This document shows positions 36,439 through 44,961 of a stretch of 48,687 bases of DNA, one piece after another. The position numbers were made by a program, and so were the translations under genes. The notes beneath the pieces were generated by a model. That model was given only the letters and a program-made list of their open reading frames with translations, was not told the origin of the DNA and ran no database searches. Origin of the DNA: Heyndrickxia sporothermodurans (GTDB lineage: Bacteria; Bacillota; Bacilli; Bacillales; Bacillaceae_C); the NCBI RefSeq assembly GCF_016785185.1, contig NZ_JAEKDY010000012.1; one strand, given 5' to 3'. Every line of letters starts with the position of its first letter. The first letter of the stretch is position 1.

Positions 36439-37146
36439 TTATCTTTTCTCTTTATAGCCTATATGCGATGCTGCCGCACCTCCACTATATGACTTATATT
36501 GAATGTTGTTAAATCCAGCTTGCTCAAACAAAATCGCAAGCTCTTTCATTCCGGGAAAATCCCTTGCGGACTCTTGCAGCCAAGAATATTCCTTATAACT
36601 TTTGGCAAATAGCTTGCCCATAATAGGCATAATAAAACGAAAATAGAAATTAAACAGTTGACGATAACCTAATAACGTAGGATGAGAAGTTTCTAGGCAT
36701 ACGGCTAATCCGCCAGGTTTAAGGACACGGTACATTTCCTTTAGTACGTGTAAATAATCAGGTACATTTCTTAAACCAAAACCAATTGTTACATAATCAA
36801 ATGTATCGTCTTCAAATGGCAGCTCCATCGCATTACCATGAATGATTTCCACTTGTTTTAAGCCTAATGTTTGAACTTTTTCCTCTGCAATTTTAAGCAT
36901 ATTTTTACTAAAATCTAATCCAATAACTTTTCCCTCTGGCCCTACTGCATCTGCTAATGCAATCGTCCAATCTCCTGTACCGCAACAAACATCTAATGCT
37001 GTTTTTCCTTTTCCAACAGCCATTTTATTCATTGTATCTTTTCGCCATTTAAGATGTTGTTGAAAACTAATGACAGAATTCATTTTATCATAATTACCGT
37101 AGATGGACTCAAATACATGATGTACACGTTCTTCTTTTGATTGCAC
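36439..37146 (-). CDS. menG: Demethylmenaquinone methyltransferase
   Basis: 235 residues, class I SAM methyltransferase with DVCCGTGDW and GFGLRNVPD, plus the C-terminal SYKEYSWLQESARDFPG segment of the MenG/UbiE family. Last step of menaquinone synthesis. The start is a GTG at 37146, with GGGAGAG upstream. It lies between the two heptaprenyl synthase genes, as in B. subtilis, so tail assembly and ring methylation are co-expressed. Confidence 0.96.
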   Translation of the reverse strand: MQSKEERVHHVFESIYGNYDKMNSVISFQQHLKWRKDTMNKMAVGKGKTALDVCCGTGDWTIALADAVGPEGKVIGLDFSKNMLKIAEEKVQTLGLKQVEIIHGNAMELPFEDDTFDYVTIGFGLRNVPDYLHVLKEMYRVLKPGGLAVCLETSHPTLLGYRQLFNFYFRFIMPIMGKLFAKSYKEYSWLQESARDFPGMKELAILFEQAGFNNIQYKSYSGGAAASHIGYKEKR

Positions 37147-37177
37147 CTGACTCTCCCTCTTCCAAAAATAGTTTCAT

Positions 37178-37963
37178 TTAGCTTTCCTGATTAAGGAGTA
37201 TATTTATCCTCTGATCCATTAGTTCATTAAGTTTTACCTGTTCCTTCGCATTCAAAATAGCATCTTTTGTTTGCTTTATGTATTTTTGACAAGTCTGAAT
37301 TAATACATTCTTATTTTCATTTGAAAGCTGATGAAAAGAATCTTGATTCGTAGGGAAGATAAACTTTTTTAACGCTTCAAAAAAGTAAGAGGATCCGCCT
37401 TCTAATGCTTTTTCTTTTTCCCTTAATAGTTTATTTAATAACAATATTTCTTCACTAAGTAGTGACAAATGATTAAATCCAAAAAAGTGGATAAACTTAG
37501 ACACAATTGTAGATTCAGTTTTCTTTAATGTATGAATATAGTCTTTTAGGTTAATGTCTTCAATTCGATACAAGATTATTTTATATTCATTAACAAGCTT
37601 AATGCCACTAGCCAAAGAACTTATTAGTGGGACATTTTCTACTTCTGCTAATAGTTTATAATATAATCCGCTATAATAATCCCCTGCAAGGACTGTTAGT
37701 TGCTGTTTTTTTAACGGCTCGTTAGCGTTATTAACTTTATCATGGGTATCAAGGGCAATTTGGATGAGCATAGCAGTTGTTACATAGCGCTCAATGCTTG
37801 CAGCAGGCAAGTTCAGTGCAGATAAGCTTTCAATAAGAATCATGATACGATCCTCATCAATATACGGTTTATCTATGTATTGCATTAAATAATTTTGTGA
37901 TATTTTTTGTTGAATATTTTCTTTGATTGAAGCAACTTGTTGCATCCTTTCTTGCAAGTTCAT
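37178..37963 (-). CDS. hepS: Heptaprenyl diphosphate synthase component I
   Basis: About 261 residues, all helical, with the diagnostic QIALDTHDKV and QLTVLAGDYYSGLYY segments. It is the small, non-catalytic partner that sets product length with HepT. The start is uncertain: ATG 37963 has AAGGG only 2 bp away; a TTG at 37957 is better spaced from it, and a TTG at 37990 is also in frame. mtrB, which precedes hepS in B. subtilis, is absent. Confidence 0.88.
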   Translation of the reverse strand: MNLQERMQQVASIKENIQQKISQNYLMQYIDKPYIDEDRIMILIESLSALNLPAASIERYVTTAMLIQIALDTHDKVNNANEPLKKQQLTVLAGDYYSGLYYKLLAEVENVPLISSLASGIKLVNEYKIILYRIEDINLKDYIHTLKKTESTIVSKFIHFFGFNHLSLLSEEILLLNKLLREKEKALEGGSSYFFEALKKFIFPTNQDSFHQLSNENKNVLIQTCQKYIKQTKDAILNAKEQVKLNELMDQRINILLNQES

Positions 37964-38039
37964 TTCCCTTAATCCCCATTTCTTCCTCAATTTCTGACAA
38001 TGTTAAATTTATTTTTCTACTACGATTCACATAAAATTT

Positions 38040-38048
38040 ATTATAACA
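38040..38048 (-). promoter_or_regulatory. Extended -10 promoter for hepS-menG-hepT-ndk
   Basis: Minus-strand TGTTATAAT (38048 to 38040) is a perfect TGnTATAAT; the -35 is weak. It lies in the 117-bp gap between folE and hepS, where mtrB would be expected. Confidence 0.6.
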
Positions 38049-38080
38049 TATAAAGTTTATTTTCTGTGAGATTTGAATAA

Positions 38081-38647
38081 TTAAGATTTAATTAATGTCA
38101 AAATTTCTGAGCGTGCGCATTGATCAGTTTCAAAAGAACCACGAACTGCTGTTGTTATCGTTTTTGAACCTGGTTTTTTCACACCTCTCATCGTCATGCA
38201 CATATGCTCCGCCTCTATAACAACCATTACACCATGTGGATCTAGTTTTTCATTAATAGCATCTGCTACAGTAGAGGTAATACGTTCTTGTAACTGTGGG
38301 CGTTTTGCAACTGTTTCGATTGCGCGGGCAAGCCTACTAAGACCAGTAACTTTTCCGTTTCGTGGTAAATAAGCAATATGGGCCTTTCCAAAAAAAGGGA
38401 TGAGATGATGTTCACAAATTGAATAAAATGGGATGTCCTTAACTAAAACAAGTTCCTCATAATTTTCACTAAAAACAAGCTCAAATAACTCCTTCGGATC
38501 TTGATTAATACCACTAAATATTTCTTCATACATATTTGCAACACGTTTAGGTGTGTCTAGTAGCCCTTCTCTATTGGGATCTTCTCCTACTGCTTCTATA
38601 ATCAGCCGGATTGCTTCTTCAATTTGTTCGCGATTGATCTCTTCCAT
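38081..38647 (-). CDS. folE: GTP cyclohydrolase I
   Basis: 188 residues from the ATG at 38647 (AGGAGGTAC upstream). It opens GTP to dihydroneopterin triphosphate for folate. The zinc-site CEHHL, the catalytic GKAHIAYLP segment and the EAEHMCMTMRG loop are intact. In B. subtilis this gene (mtrA) is paired with mtrB, which is missing here. Confidence 0.97.
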   Translation of the reverse strand: MEEINREQIEEAIRLIIEAVGEDPNREGLLDTPKRVANMYEEIFSGINQDPKELFELVFSENYEELVLVKDIPFYSICEHHLIPFFGKAHIAYLPRNGKVTGLSRLARAIETVAKRPQLQERITSTVADAINEKLDPHGVMVVIEAEHMCMTMRGVKKPGSKTITTAVRGSFETDQCARSEILTLIKS

Positions 38648-38791
38648 GTTGTACCTCCTGCATTGTAAATCGTGCATCATAACTTCTTAATATTAGCATA
38701 CAGGAAAGGACACAGCAAAATACAAATAGTAAAACATAAAGCATACTAAAATTCTTTAAAAATGGCTTTGATAAACTTCCCTATAAATAGA

Positions 38792-38820
38792 AAAAAAGGG
38801 CTAATAAAATCAGCCCTTTC
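38792..38820 (-). terminator. Terminator of hbs
   Basis: Stem AAAGGGCT (38795-38802) / AGCCCTTT (38812-38819) around a 9-nt loop, with TTTTTTTCTATTT downstream on the minus strand, about 30 bp after the hbs stop codon. Confidence 0.85.
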
Positions 38821-38851
38821 TTTCACGCTCAAAGCGAAACGTATGTACTTA

Positions 38852-39124
38852 TTATTTCACAGCATCTTTAAGCGCTTTACCTGGTTTGAATGCAGGAACC
38901 TTGCTAGCAGCAATTTCAATTTCTTCACCAGTTTGTGGATTACGTCCTTTACGAGCAGCACGTTCACGTACTTCAAAGTTACCAAATCCAATTAATTGGA
39001 CTTTATCACCATTTGCTAATGCATTTTGAATTGATTCAAAAATCGCATCAACCGCTTTAGTTGCATCTTTTTTGGAAAGTTCTGTGCTTTCAGCAACAGC
39101 ATTGATTAATTCTGTTTTGTTCAT
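38852..39124 (-). CDS. hbs: DNA-binding protein HU
   Basis: 90 residues, the standard HU length. The beta-arm sequence GFGNFEVRERAARKGRNP is present, and the start is MNKTELINAVAE. It is the essential nucleoid architectural protein. The ATG at 39124 follows the very strong GGAGGAGGTGAAC. It has a long, structured, AT-rich leader of about 250 bp and its own terminator, as expected for a highly expressed monocistronic gene. Confidence 0.97.
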   Translation of the reverse strand: MNKTELINAVAESTELSKKDATKAVDAIFESIQNALANGDKVQLIGFGNFEVRERAARKGRNPQTGEEIEIAASKVPAFKPGKALKDAVK

Positions 39125-39194
39125 GCCGTTCACCTCCTCCCGAAATATTAAAAACATTTTGTTTTTGTTTATTTACATTAGTAAACATTTTATC

Positions 39195-39216
39195 CGGTTT
39201 ATATACATGTAAACCG
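39195..39216. promoter_or_regulatory. 22-bp inverted repeat upstream of hbs
   Basis: Arms CGGTTTA (39195-39201) and TAAACCG (39210-39216) around an 8-nt centre TATACATG. It lies between the upstream promoter and the hbs ribosome binding site. A further partial inverted repeat (TTTAC-ATTA-GTAAA) follows closer to the gene. It could be an operator or an mRNA leader hairpin. Confidence 0.4.
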
Positions 39217-39268
39217 TTAAAAACCTTAAGAATGTTGCTGAAATAGCATCAACAACAATTCTGATAAA

Positions 39269-39297
39269 AGATTATCACAATAAAATCACGTTAGCAA
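39269..39297 (-). promoter_or_regulatory. Sigma-A promoter for hbs
   Basis: Minus-strand TTGCTA (39297-39292), 17-bp spacer, TAATCT (39274-39269). It would give a leader of about 135 nt. A second, closer promoter is possible, since TAAAAT occurs just downstream of the inverted repeat. Confidence 0.55.
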
Positions 39298-39338
39298 GAA
39301 TAAATCGTGAAATAATGGGAAACTTTTCTTAAAAACGA

Positions 39339-39370
39339 CAAAATGCCAGGCATTTTGCCTGACATTTTGC
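39339..39370 (-). terminator. Terminator of spoIVA
   Basis: Stem CAAAATG(c)CAGGC pairs with GCCTG(a)CATTTTG around a short T-rich loop, immediately behind the spoIVA stop codon. T-rich on the minus strand exit side. Confidence 0.85.
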
Positions 39371-39372
39371 TA

Positions 39373-40851
39373 TTACAGGATGATGGCGATCAATCCGCCT
39401 GACCCCTCATTAATTATTCTTTCCAATGTTTCTTTAAGCTTATATCGTGCATTCTCCGGCATAAGAGATAGTTTAGCCTGGATTCCTTCACGTACAATTG
39501 AACTTAAATTGCGGCCAAATATATCGGAATTCCAAATTGAAAGCGGATTATCTTCAAAGTCTTGCATTAAATAACGTACAAGTTCTTCACTTTGTTTTTC
39601 TGTCCCTATAATTGGAGAAAATTCTGATTCCACATCTACTTTAATCATATGAATGGAAGGAGCAACCGCCTTTAATCTTACACCGAATCTTGAACCTTGA
39701 CGGATAATTTCCGGTTCATCCAAACTCATATCACCTAATGTTGGAGAAGCAATTCCATAACCTGTTTGTTTAACCATTTTCAATGCATCGGATATTTGGT
39801 CATATTCTCTTTTTGCATGTGAAAAATCCTGCATTAATTCGAGTAAGTGATCTTTTCCACGAATTTCAACACCAACAATTTCTTTTAATACTTGATCATA
39901 TAATTCGTCAGGTGCATAAAGATCAATTTCAGCGACCCCATGCCCCATTTCAATTCCTGCCAAACCGGCATCATGAATAAATTCGTATTCACTAAATTGT
40001 TGGACGACTCGATCTACGTCTCTTAGCCTTTTAATATCTTTAACTGTTTCTTTTACCGCTTCTTGGTAGTTTTCCCGGAGCCAATGATTCTCCGTTAAAA
40101 CCATTACCCAACTTGGTAGATTTACATTTACTTCAAGTACCGGGAATTCATAAAGCGCTTCACGAAGTACATTTAATACATCGCCTTCACGCATACTTTC
40201 AACTGACATTGCTAAAACAGGAATATCGTATTTTTCAGCAAGTGAACTACGTAATGACTCCGTTTCAGGATGATGGGGCCGAGCTGAATTGACAACCATA
40301 ATAAATGGCTTTCCAACCTCTTTTAATTCCGCAATGACCCTTTCTTCGGCTTCAACATAATCATGCCTAGGAATTTCGCCAATTGATCCATCAGTAGTAA
40401 TCACAATCCCGATTACCGAATGCTCCTGAATAACTTTTCTTGTTCCAATTTCTGCAGCCTCATGAAAAGAAATTGGTTCTTCATACCATGGCGTATGAAT
40501 CATTCGAGGGCCGTTCTCGTCCTCATATCCTTTTGCACCTGGTACAGTGTAACCAACACAATCAACAAGACGAATATTTACATCCAAACCGTCATCGACA
40601 TGGACAGAAGCAGCTTGGTTTGGGACAAACTTCGGTTCTGTTGTCATAATGGTTCTTCCAGCAGCACTTTGGGGTAATTCATCTTGTGCGCGATTTCTAT
40701 CTGCTTCACTCGCAATATTCGGTAACACCACTAATTCCATAAATTTCTTTATAAATGTAGACTTTCCTGTACGTACTGCTCCAACTACGCCTAAATAAAT
40801 GTCGCCGCCTGTTCTCTCAGCGATATCTTTAAAAATATCAACCTTTTCCAA
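39373..40851 (-). CDS. spoIVA: Spore coat morphogenetic ATPase SpoIVA
   Basis: 492 residues from the TTG at 40851 (GGGGAGG 7-8 bp upstream), exactly the B. subtilis length; the ATG 18 bases earlier would run through the ribosome binding site. The Walker A motif GAVRTGKS (24-31) and the DCVGYTVPGAKG segment belong to its TRAFAC-related ATPase domain. The highly conserved C-terminus ends GGLIAIIL. SpoIVA polymerises around the forespore as the coat basement layer. A sigma-E-like promoter lies upstream. Confidence 0.97.
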   Translation of the reverse strand: MEKVDIFKDIAERTGGDIYLGVVGAVRTGKSTFIKKFMELVVLPNIASEADRNRAQDELPQSAAGRTIMTTEPKFVPNQAASVHVDDGLDVNIRLVDCVGYTVPGAKGYEDENGPRMIHTPWYEEPISFHEAAEIGTRKVIQEHSVIGIVITTDGSIGEIPRHDYVEAEERVIAELKEVGKPFIMVVNSARPHHPETESLRSSLAEKYDIPVLAMSVESMREGDVLNVLREALYEFPVLEVNVNLPSWVMVLTENHWLRENYQEAVKETVKDIKRLRDVDRVVQQFSEYEFIHDAGLAGIEMGHGVAEIDLYAPDELYDQVLKEIVGVEIRGKDHLLELMQDFSHAKREYDQISDALKMVKQTGYGIASPTLGDMSLDEPEIIRQGSRFGVRLKAVAPSIHMIKVDVESEFSPIIGTEKQSEELVRYLMQDFEDNPLSIWNSDIFGRNLSSIVREGIQAKLSLMPENARYKLKETLERIINEGSGGLIAIIL

Positions 40852-40908
40852 GAGATTCCCTCCCCACATTAAGTTACCGGGTACATCTTTAAAATGATTT
40901 GGACACTA

Positions 40909-40940
40909 TATGTGTATGATGTTGTCCTATTCTCTTATGA
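40909..40940 (-). promoter_or_regulatory. Sigma-E-like promoter for spoIVA
   Basis: Minus-strand CATACACAT (40918 to 40910) fits the sigma-E -10 consensus CATACAnT. About 14 bp upstream TCATAAGA (40940-40933) fits the ATA-containing -35. Mother-cell expression by sigma-E is what is known for spoIVA in B. subtilis. Confidence 0.55.
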
Positions 40941-41058
40941 CAATAAAATGATGAATAATCATCTTTTTTCTATCATTTTTGGCCATGTTAACTTATTCTT
41001 CGAAAAATAGAGGATAATTCCCATTTCAACATAAAATAATAACAAAGCCATAAAAATA

Positions 41059-41100
41059 AAACCCTTCCTCTACAATATATTTTGTAAAGAAAGGGTTATG
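41059..41100 (-). terminator. Terminator of yphF
   Basis: Imperfect long stem: AACCCTTC near 41060-41068 with GAAAGGGTT near 41089-41097, extended by TCTACA/TTGTA pairing inside. T-rich on the minus-strand exit side. Directly behind the yphF stop codon. Confidence 0.75.
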
Positions 41101-41101
41101 A

Positions 41102-41809
41102 CTACTTTGTCAAAAAAATAGGTTCGTTTTTTTCATCCACTGTATAAGGTAAAGAGTACGCTGGAACAAACTGCGAGTTTTTCGTTAGTATAGAGCGGAT
41201 ATCTTCACCTTGTTTCACATGTTCTTTATTATTTTTTAAAGCTTGGTATAAGTCACTGCTGTAATCCACATAAATCTCTCCCTTTGTTGTGATTACAAAG
41301 GGAAGATTATTGTTCGTATAAGGAGAAATTGCATACGGCTCCTCTTTATATCCAATTTTTTTATAATTAATCGTATATACATTTTTACTAACTTGGTCTT
41401 TGAAAGGAGGATACCCTTGAGCGTCAATACGCATATGTATTTCTCTTACTTTCTCAGCTATCCGTAAATCAAATATTTTCACTTTAGGTTTGTTTTCAAC
41501 ATCTATTAGAACATATTGAAAAATACCCCCATTTTCATATGAATTTCCCGGAGCATCCGATAAATAGTTTGGAATCATCTTTTTAAAATCTATTGGATAT
41601 TTTTCATATATTGGTGTACTTTGATCTTTTGTTTTAATGGGAAGTATTCCATCATTATCCTTTTGAAATTTGTTAACTGCTTTTTGAACTTCTTCGATTT
41701 GACTTTCATAAGGCACTTGATTTTTTGCTAACTTATCTTGAGGATACATACATCCACTTAAAAATGCAATCGATGATAAAACTAGAAATAGAAGTGTAAA
41801 TCTCTTCAA
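41102..41809 (-). CDS. yphF: Putative lipoprotein YphF
   Basis: 235 residues with a lipoprotein signal peptide (lipobox LSGC, Cys20) and an extracytoplasmic domain of about 215 residues. Position between spoIVA and yphE and overall size match B. subtilis YphF (244). Function unknown. It follows yphE by 34 bp and probably shares its transcript. Confidence 0.87.
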   Translation of the reverse strand: MKRFTLLFLVLSSIAFLSGCMYPQDKLAKNQVPYESQIEEVQKAVNKFQKDNDGILPIKTKDQSTPIYEKYPIDFKKMIPNYLSDAPGNSYENGGIFQYVLIDVENKPKVKIFDLRIAEKVREIHMRIDAQGYPPFKDQVSKNVYTINYKKIGYKEEPYAISPYTNNNLPFVITTKGEIYVDYSSDLYQALKNNKEHVKQGEDIRSILTKNSQFVPAYSLPYTVDEKNEPIFLTK

Positions 41810-41843
41810 AATACTATTTCAATCCTTTCCGAAAGGTATAATT

Positions 41844-42047
41844 TTAATTGCCTGTTGGTCCAGTAAATACAACAAATACCATAATAATGCCGCCAACAAT
41901 TAAACATAAATATGCAAATAATGCAGTAATCGCTTTTAATAATTTCATTTTAATTTTGTACCTACTAAAATAAATGGCAATCATCGCAACGGCCAATAAA
42001 CCCATTCCTGCAATGGAAATCCACATTTTCAGCATCGATTCAGACAT
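41844..42047 (-). CDS. yphE: Small membrane protein YphE
   Basis: 67 residues with two membrane helices (about 8-26 and 37-60) and the conserved IYFSRYKIK stretch between them. The ATG at 42047 follows AAGGTGG; the GTG 12 bases earlier lies inside that site. Function unknown; matches the B. subtilis gene next to yphF. Confidence 0.85.
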   Translation of the reverse strand: MSESMLKMWISIAGMGLLAVAMIAIYFSRYKIKMKLLKAITALFAYLCLIVGGIIMVFVVFTGPTGN

Positions 42048-42317
42048 ACCTATTTCCACCTTTTCAAAAAATTTGGTGCATGCTACATATTTTAGATTAA
42101 TTTTCTACAAACTACGGAACATATTATAACATATTCCTTACTATCGCTAGCATGGATTGTTGTTTTTAAAAATAAAAAAACTGAGGTAAGCGGCGTTAAC
42201 CTTACCTCAGTAAAATATTAGACAGATACCCATTCCACTAGTTTAAAGCTTTTACTTCATGGCATTTTATGCAATTTCATACAGTTTTGCATCGTCGAAT
42301 GCCTAATAAGAAGATAA
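42048..42317. other. 270-bp gap between yphE and gpsA
   Basis: It holds the gpsA terminator (42181-42210) and, beyond it, AT-rich sequence that should contain the yphE-yphF promoter. No gene seen on either strand; a 15-codon frame starting ATGGCATTT near 42259 lacks a ribosome binding site. Confidence 0.5.
42181..42210 (-). terminator. Terminator of der-gpsA
   Basis: Perfect 10-bp stem CTGAGGTAAG / CTTACCTCAG with a 10-nt loop, followed on the minus strand by TTTTTTTATTTTT. Very strong. Confidence 0.93.
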
Positions 42318-43358
42318 TTAATCATTTAATAAATTTGTTAAATCTTCGTTTTCATGTGTTTTTAATCTACCCATTAAGCTGTCGACCGCTTCCTTTGGAT
42401 TAAACTCATTAAATAATACACTGTACAAAGCATTTGCAATTGGCATTTGTACATCATATTTTTTCGCCAGCTGGTGTGCTGCTTTAGTTGTTCTTACACC
42501 TTCTACAACCATTCCCATATTTTCCAGCACTTCATTAAGTTTCATTCCTTTACCAAGCATATTTCCAGCTCTCCAATTTCTTGAATGAACGCTAGTACAT
42601 GTAACAATTAAATCCCCAATACCAGAAAGGCCTAAAAATGTTAACGGATTAGCGCCCATTTTTGTTCCTAATCGAGCTATCTCAGCTAATCCTCTAGTAA
42701 TTAATGCTGCTTTGGCATTATCACCGTAACCAAGACCATCAGAGATCCCTGCGGCTAATGCAATAATGTTTTTCAACGCACCGCCAATTTCGACACCAAT
42801 AATATCCGAATTGGTATAAACACGAAAATTTTGGTTCATAAATAAATCTTGCACATGCTTAGCGGCTTCTTCATTTTCCGAGGAAACAGTTACGGTTGTT
42901 GGATGCCTTAAACTTACTTCTTCGGCGTGACTCGGTCCAGATAAAACAACAATGTCTTGCAAGAGATCATTTGGAAATTCTTCTTTAATCATTTCTGAAA
43001 TTCTAAGTAATGTATCAGGTTCAATCCCTTTACTAACATGGATAATTGTAATTGGTTTTGTTTGAAACTTGGCAATTTTCCCTAACACTTCACGAATAGC
43101 CTTTGTCGGAACGGCGAGTACAATATTATTAATGCCGTTCATTGCCATCTCTAAAGAATCGTAGCCAATGATAGATTCGGATAATTGAATATCAGGTAAA
43201 TATTTTTTATTTGTATGAGAACGATTTATCTCCTCAATTTGCTCTTTCTTATGACCCCATAAGTGAACTTCATGTTCATTATCAGCTAGTACTATTGCAA
43301 GTGCTGTCCCCCAGCTACCTGCACCAATTACTGCAATTTTTTCATTTTTACAAGTCAT
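42318..43358 (-). CDS. gpsA: Glycerol-3-phosphate dehydrogenase [NAD(P)+]
   Basis: 346 residues from the ATG at 43358 (AGGTGATG upstream; two earlier in-frame starts lie in that site). It reduces dihydroxyacetone phosphate to sn-glycerol-3-phosphate for phospholipids. NAD-binding GAGSWGT (12-18), the catalytic GGALKNIIALAAG segment and NAKAALITRGL are conserved. It follows der by 42 bp. Confidence 0.96.
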   Translation of the reverse strand: MTCKNEKIAVIGAGSWGTALAIVLADNEHEVHLWGHKKEQIEEINRSHTNKKYLPDIQLSESIIGYDSLEMAMNGINNIVLAVPTKAIREVLGKIAKFQTKPITIIHVSKGIEPDTLLRISEMIKEEFPNDLLQDIVVLSGPSHAEEVSLRHPTTVTVSSENEEAAKHVQDLFMNQNFRVYTNSDIIGVEIGGALKNIIALAAGISDGLGYGDNAKAALITRGLAEIARLGTKMGANPLTFLGLSGIGDLIVTCTSVHSRNWRAGNMLGKGMKLNEVLENMGMVVEGVRTTKAAHQLAKKYDVQMPIANALYSVLFNEFNPKEAVDSLMGRLKTHENEDLTNLLND

Positions 43359-43400
43359 TTTCATCACCTAATTATCAAATAATATAGCGTTTTTCTTTAC

Positions 43401-44711
43401 TTATTTTCTTCGACGACAAATAATTTTTATCGGTGTTCCTTCAAAATTAAACGCATCACGTATTCGATTTTCCAAAAATCTCTCATAAGAAAAATGCATT
43501 AGTTCGGGTTCATTAACAAAAACAACAAAGGTTGGTGGTTTAATAGCCACTTGTGTGGCATAGTAAATTCTTAACCTCTTCCCTTTATCCGTTGGTGTAG
43601 GGTTCATTGCAACAGCATCCATAATCACTTCGTTTAAAATACTTGATTGAACACGCATGGCATGATTTTCACTAACTGTCTGAATAACTGGAATTAATGT
43701 TTGGACTCTTTTTTTCGTTTTGGCTGACAAGAATACGATTGGTGCATACGATAAAAAGAGAAAATGTTCGCGAATATTTTCTTCGAATTTTTTCATCGTT
43801 TTTTCGTCTTTTTCAACCGCATCCCATTTATTCACAACAATTACTATTGCTCTACCAGCTTCATGGGCATAGCCAGCAATACGCTTGTCCTGTTCTCTTA
43901 TTCCCTCTTCGCCATTTAATACAACACAGACGACATCTGATCGTTCAATAGCTCGTAGTGCACGAAGAACACTATATTTTTCAGTACTCTCATACACTTT
44001 CCCTTTTTTCCTCATCCCTGCCGTATCAATAATGACATATTTTTGATCATCGAACGTGTACATCGAATCAATTGCATCCCGAGTCGTTCCTTCAATATCA
44101 CTTACAATTACACGCTCTTCTCCTAGTATAGCGTTTACAAGTGATGATTTTCCAACATTAGGCCGTCCAATAAAACTAAATTTAATTGTATCCTCGTCAT
44201 ATTCTGTATCCTCGGACTTAGGAAAGTGTTTGGCTACTTCATCTAAAAGGTCACCTAATCCAATTCCATGTGCCCCTGAAATAGGAAAGGGATCACCAAA
44301 TCCAAGTGAATAGAAATCATAAATTTGATCTCTCATTTCTGGATTATCAATTTTGTTTATTGCTAAAACGACAGGCTTTTTTGATTTATACAAAATTTTT
44401 GCAACTACTTCGTCAGCCGAGGTAATTCCTTCACGTCCACTAGCGATAAAAATAATAACGTCTGCCTCATCAATAGCAATCTCCGCTTGACTTCTAATTT
44501 GTTCAAGAAATGGTTCATCTCCAATATCAATACCACCAGTATCAATAATATTAAAATCATGAGTTAACCACTCCGCAGAACTGTAAATTCGATCTCTAGT
44601 AACCCCGGGTACATCTTCAACGATAGAAATACGTTCACCGACAATGCGATTAAAAATTGTTGACTTTCCTACATTCGGACGACCTACAATCGCGACAACT
44701 GGTTTTGTCAC
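43401..44711 (-). CDS. der: Ribosome-assembly GTPase Der (EngA)
   Basis: 436 residues, exactly the B. subtilis length, from the GTG at 44711 preceded by AAGGGTGAT. Tandem GTPase domains each have GRPNVGKS (first at 10-17, second near 182-189) with DTGGID and DTAGMRKKGK switch motifs, and a C-terminal KH-like domain. Acts in 50S ribosomal subunit maturation. Confidence 0.97.
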   Translation of the reverse strand: MTKPVVAIVGRPNVGKSTIFNRIVGERISIVEDVPGVTRDRIYSSAEWLTHDFNIIDTGGIDIGDEPFLEQIRSQAEIAIDEADVIIFIASGREGITSADEVVAKILYKSKKPVVLAINKIDNPEMRDQIYDFYSLGFGDPFPISGAHGIGLGDLLDEVAKHFPKSEDTEYDEDTIKFSFIGRPNVGKSSLVNAILGEERVIVSDIEGTTRDAIDSMYTFDDQKYVIIDTAGMRKKGKVYESTEKYSVLRALRAIERSDVVCVVLNGEEGIREQDKRIAGYAHEAGRAIVIVVNKWDAVEKDEKTMKKFEENIREHFLFLSYAPIVFLSAKTKKRVQTLIPVIQTVSENHAMRVQSSILNEVIMDAVAMNPTPTDKGKRLRIYYATQVAIKPPTFVVFVNEPELMHFSYERFLENRIRDAFNFEGTPIKIICRRRK

Positions 44712-44787
44712 CGTAATCACCCTTCCATATATATTTTCTTCCATCTCATTCGCTTTTTGTTGATTAAAAAGCTACGTTAAAGTGCTA

Positions 44788-44842
44788 TGTTGATTTTTGC
44801 TACTAGTTAATTGAAGCGAGCATCTGCAGCGAAAAATCAACA
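44788..44842. repeat. Possible remnant of a Bacillus intergenic repeat
   Basis: Perfect 11-bp inverted repeat TGTTGATTTTT (44788-44798) and AAAAATCAACA (44832-44842); the pairing extends a little further inward with one bulge (GCT and AGC). The internal text (AATTGAAGCGAGCATCTGCAGCG) and the following AACCAAGTTTAACAGAGC resemble, from memory, longer repeats seen between genes in many Bacillus genomes, here with the middle deleted. It lies in the 250-bp gap upstream of der. Confidence 0.45.
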
Positions 44843-44961
44843 ACCAAGTTTAACAGAGCTTATAAAAAATTGATGTTGTAAACGACTAACCTAGATAGTT
44901 TATCAATAATATGTTTGACAAGCAATAAATAGATTGGAAGAGATAAGCGATTAATGAAAAT

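Noticed and set aside
40440..40677. Two + strand open frames inside spoIVA
   Set aside because: No ribosome binding site or family similarity; antisense shadows of a highly conserved gene.
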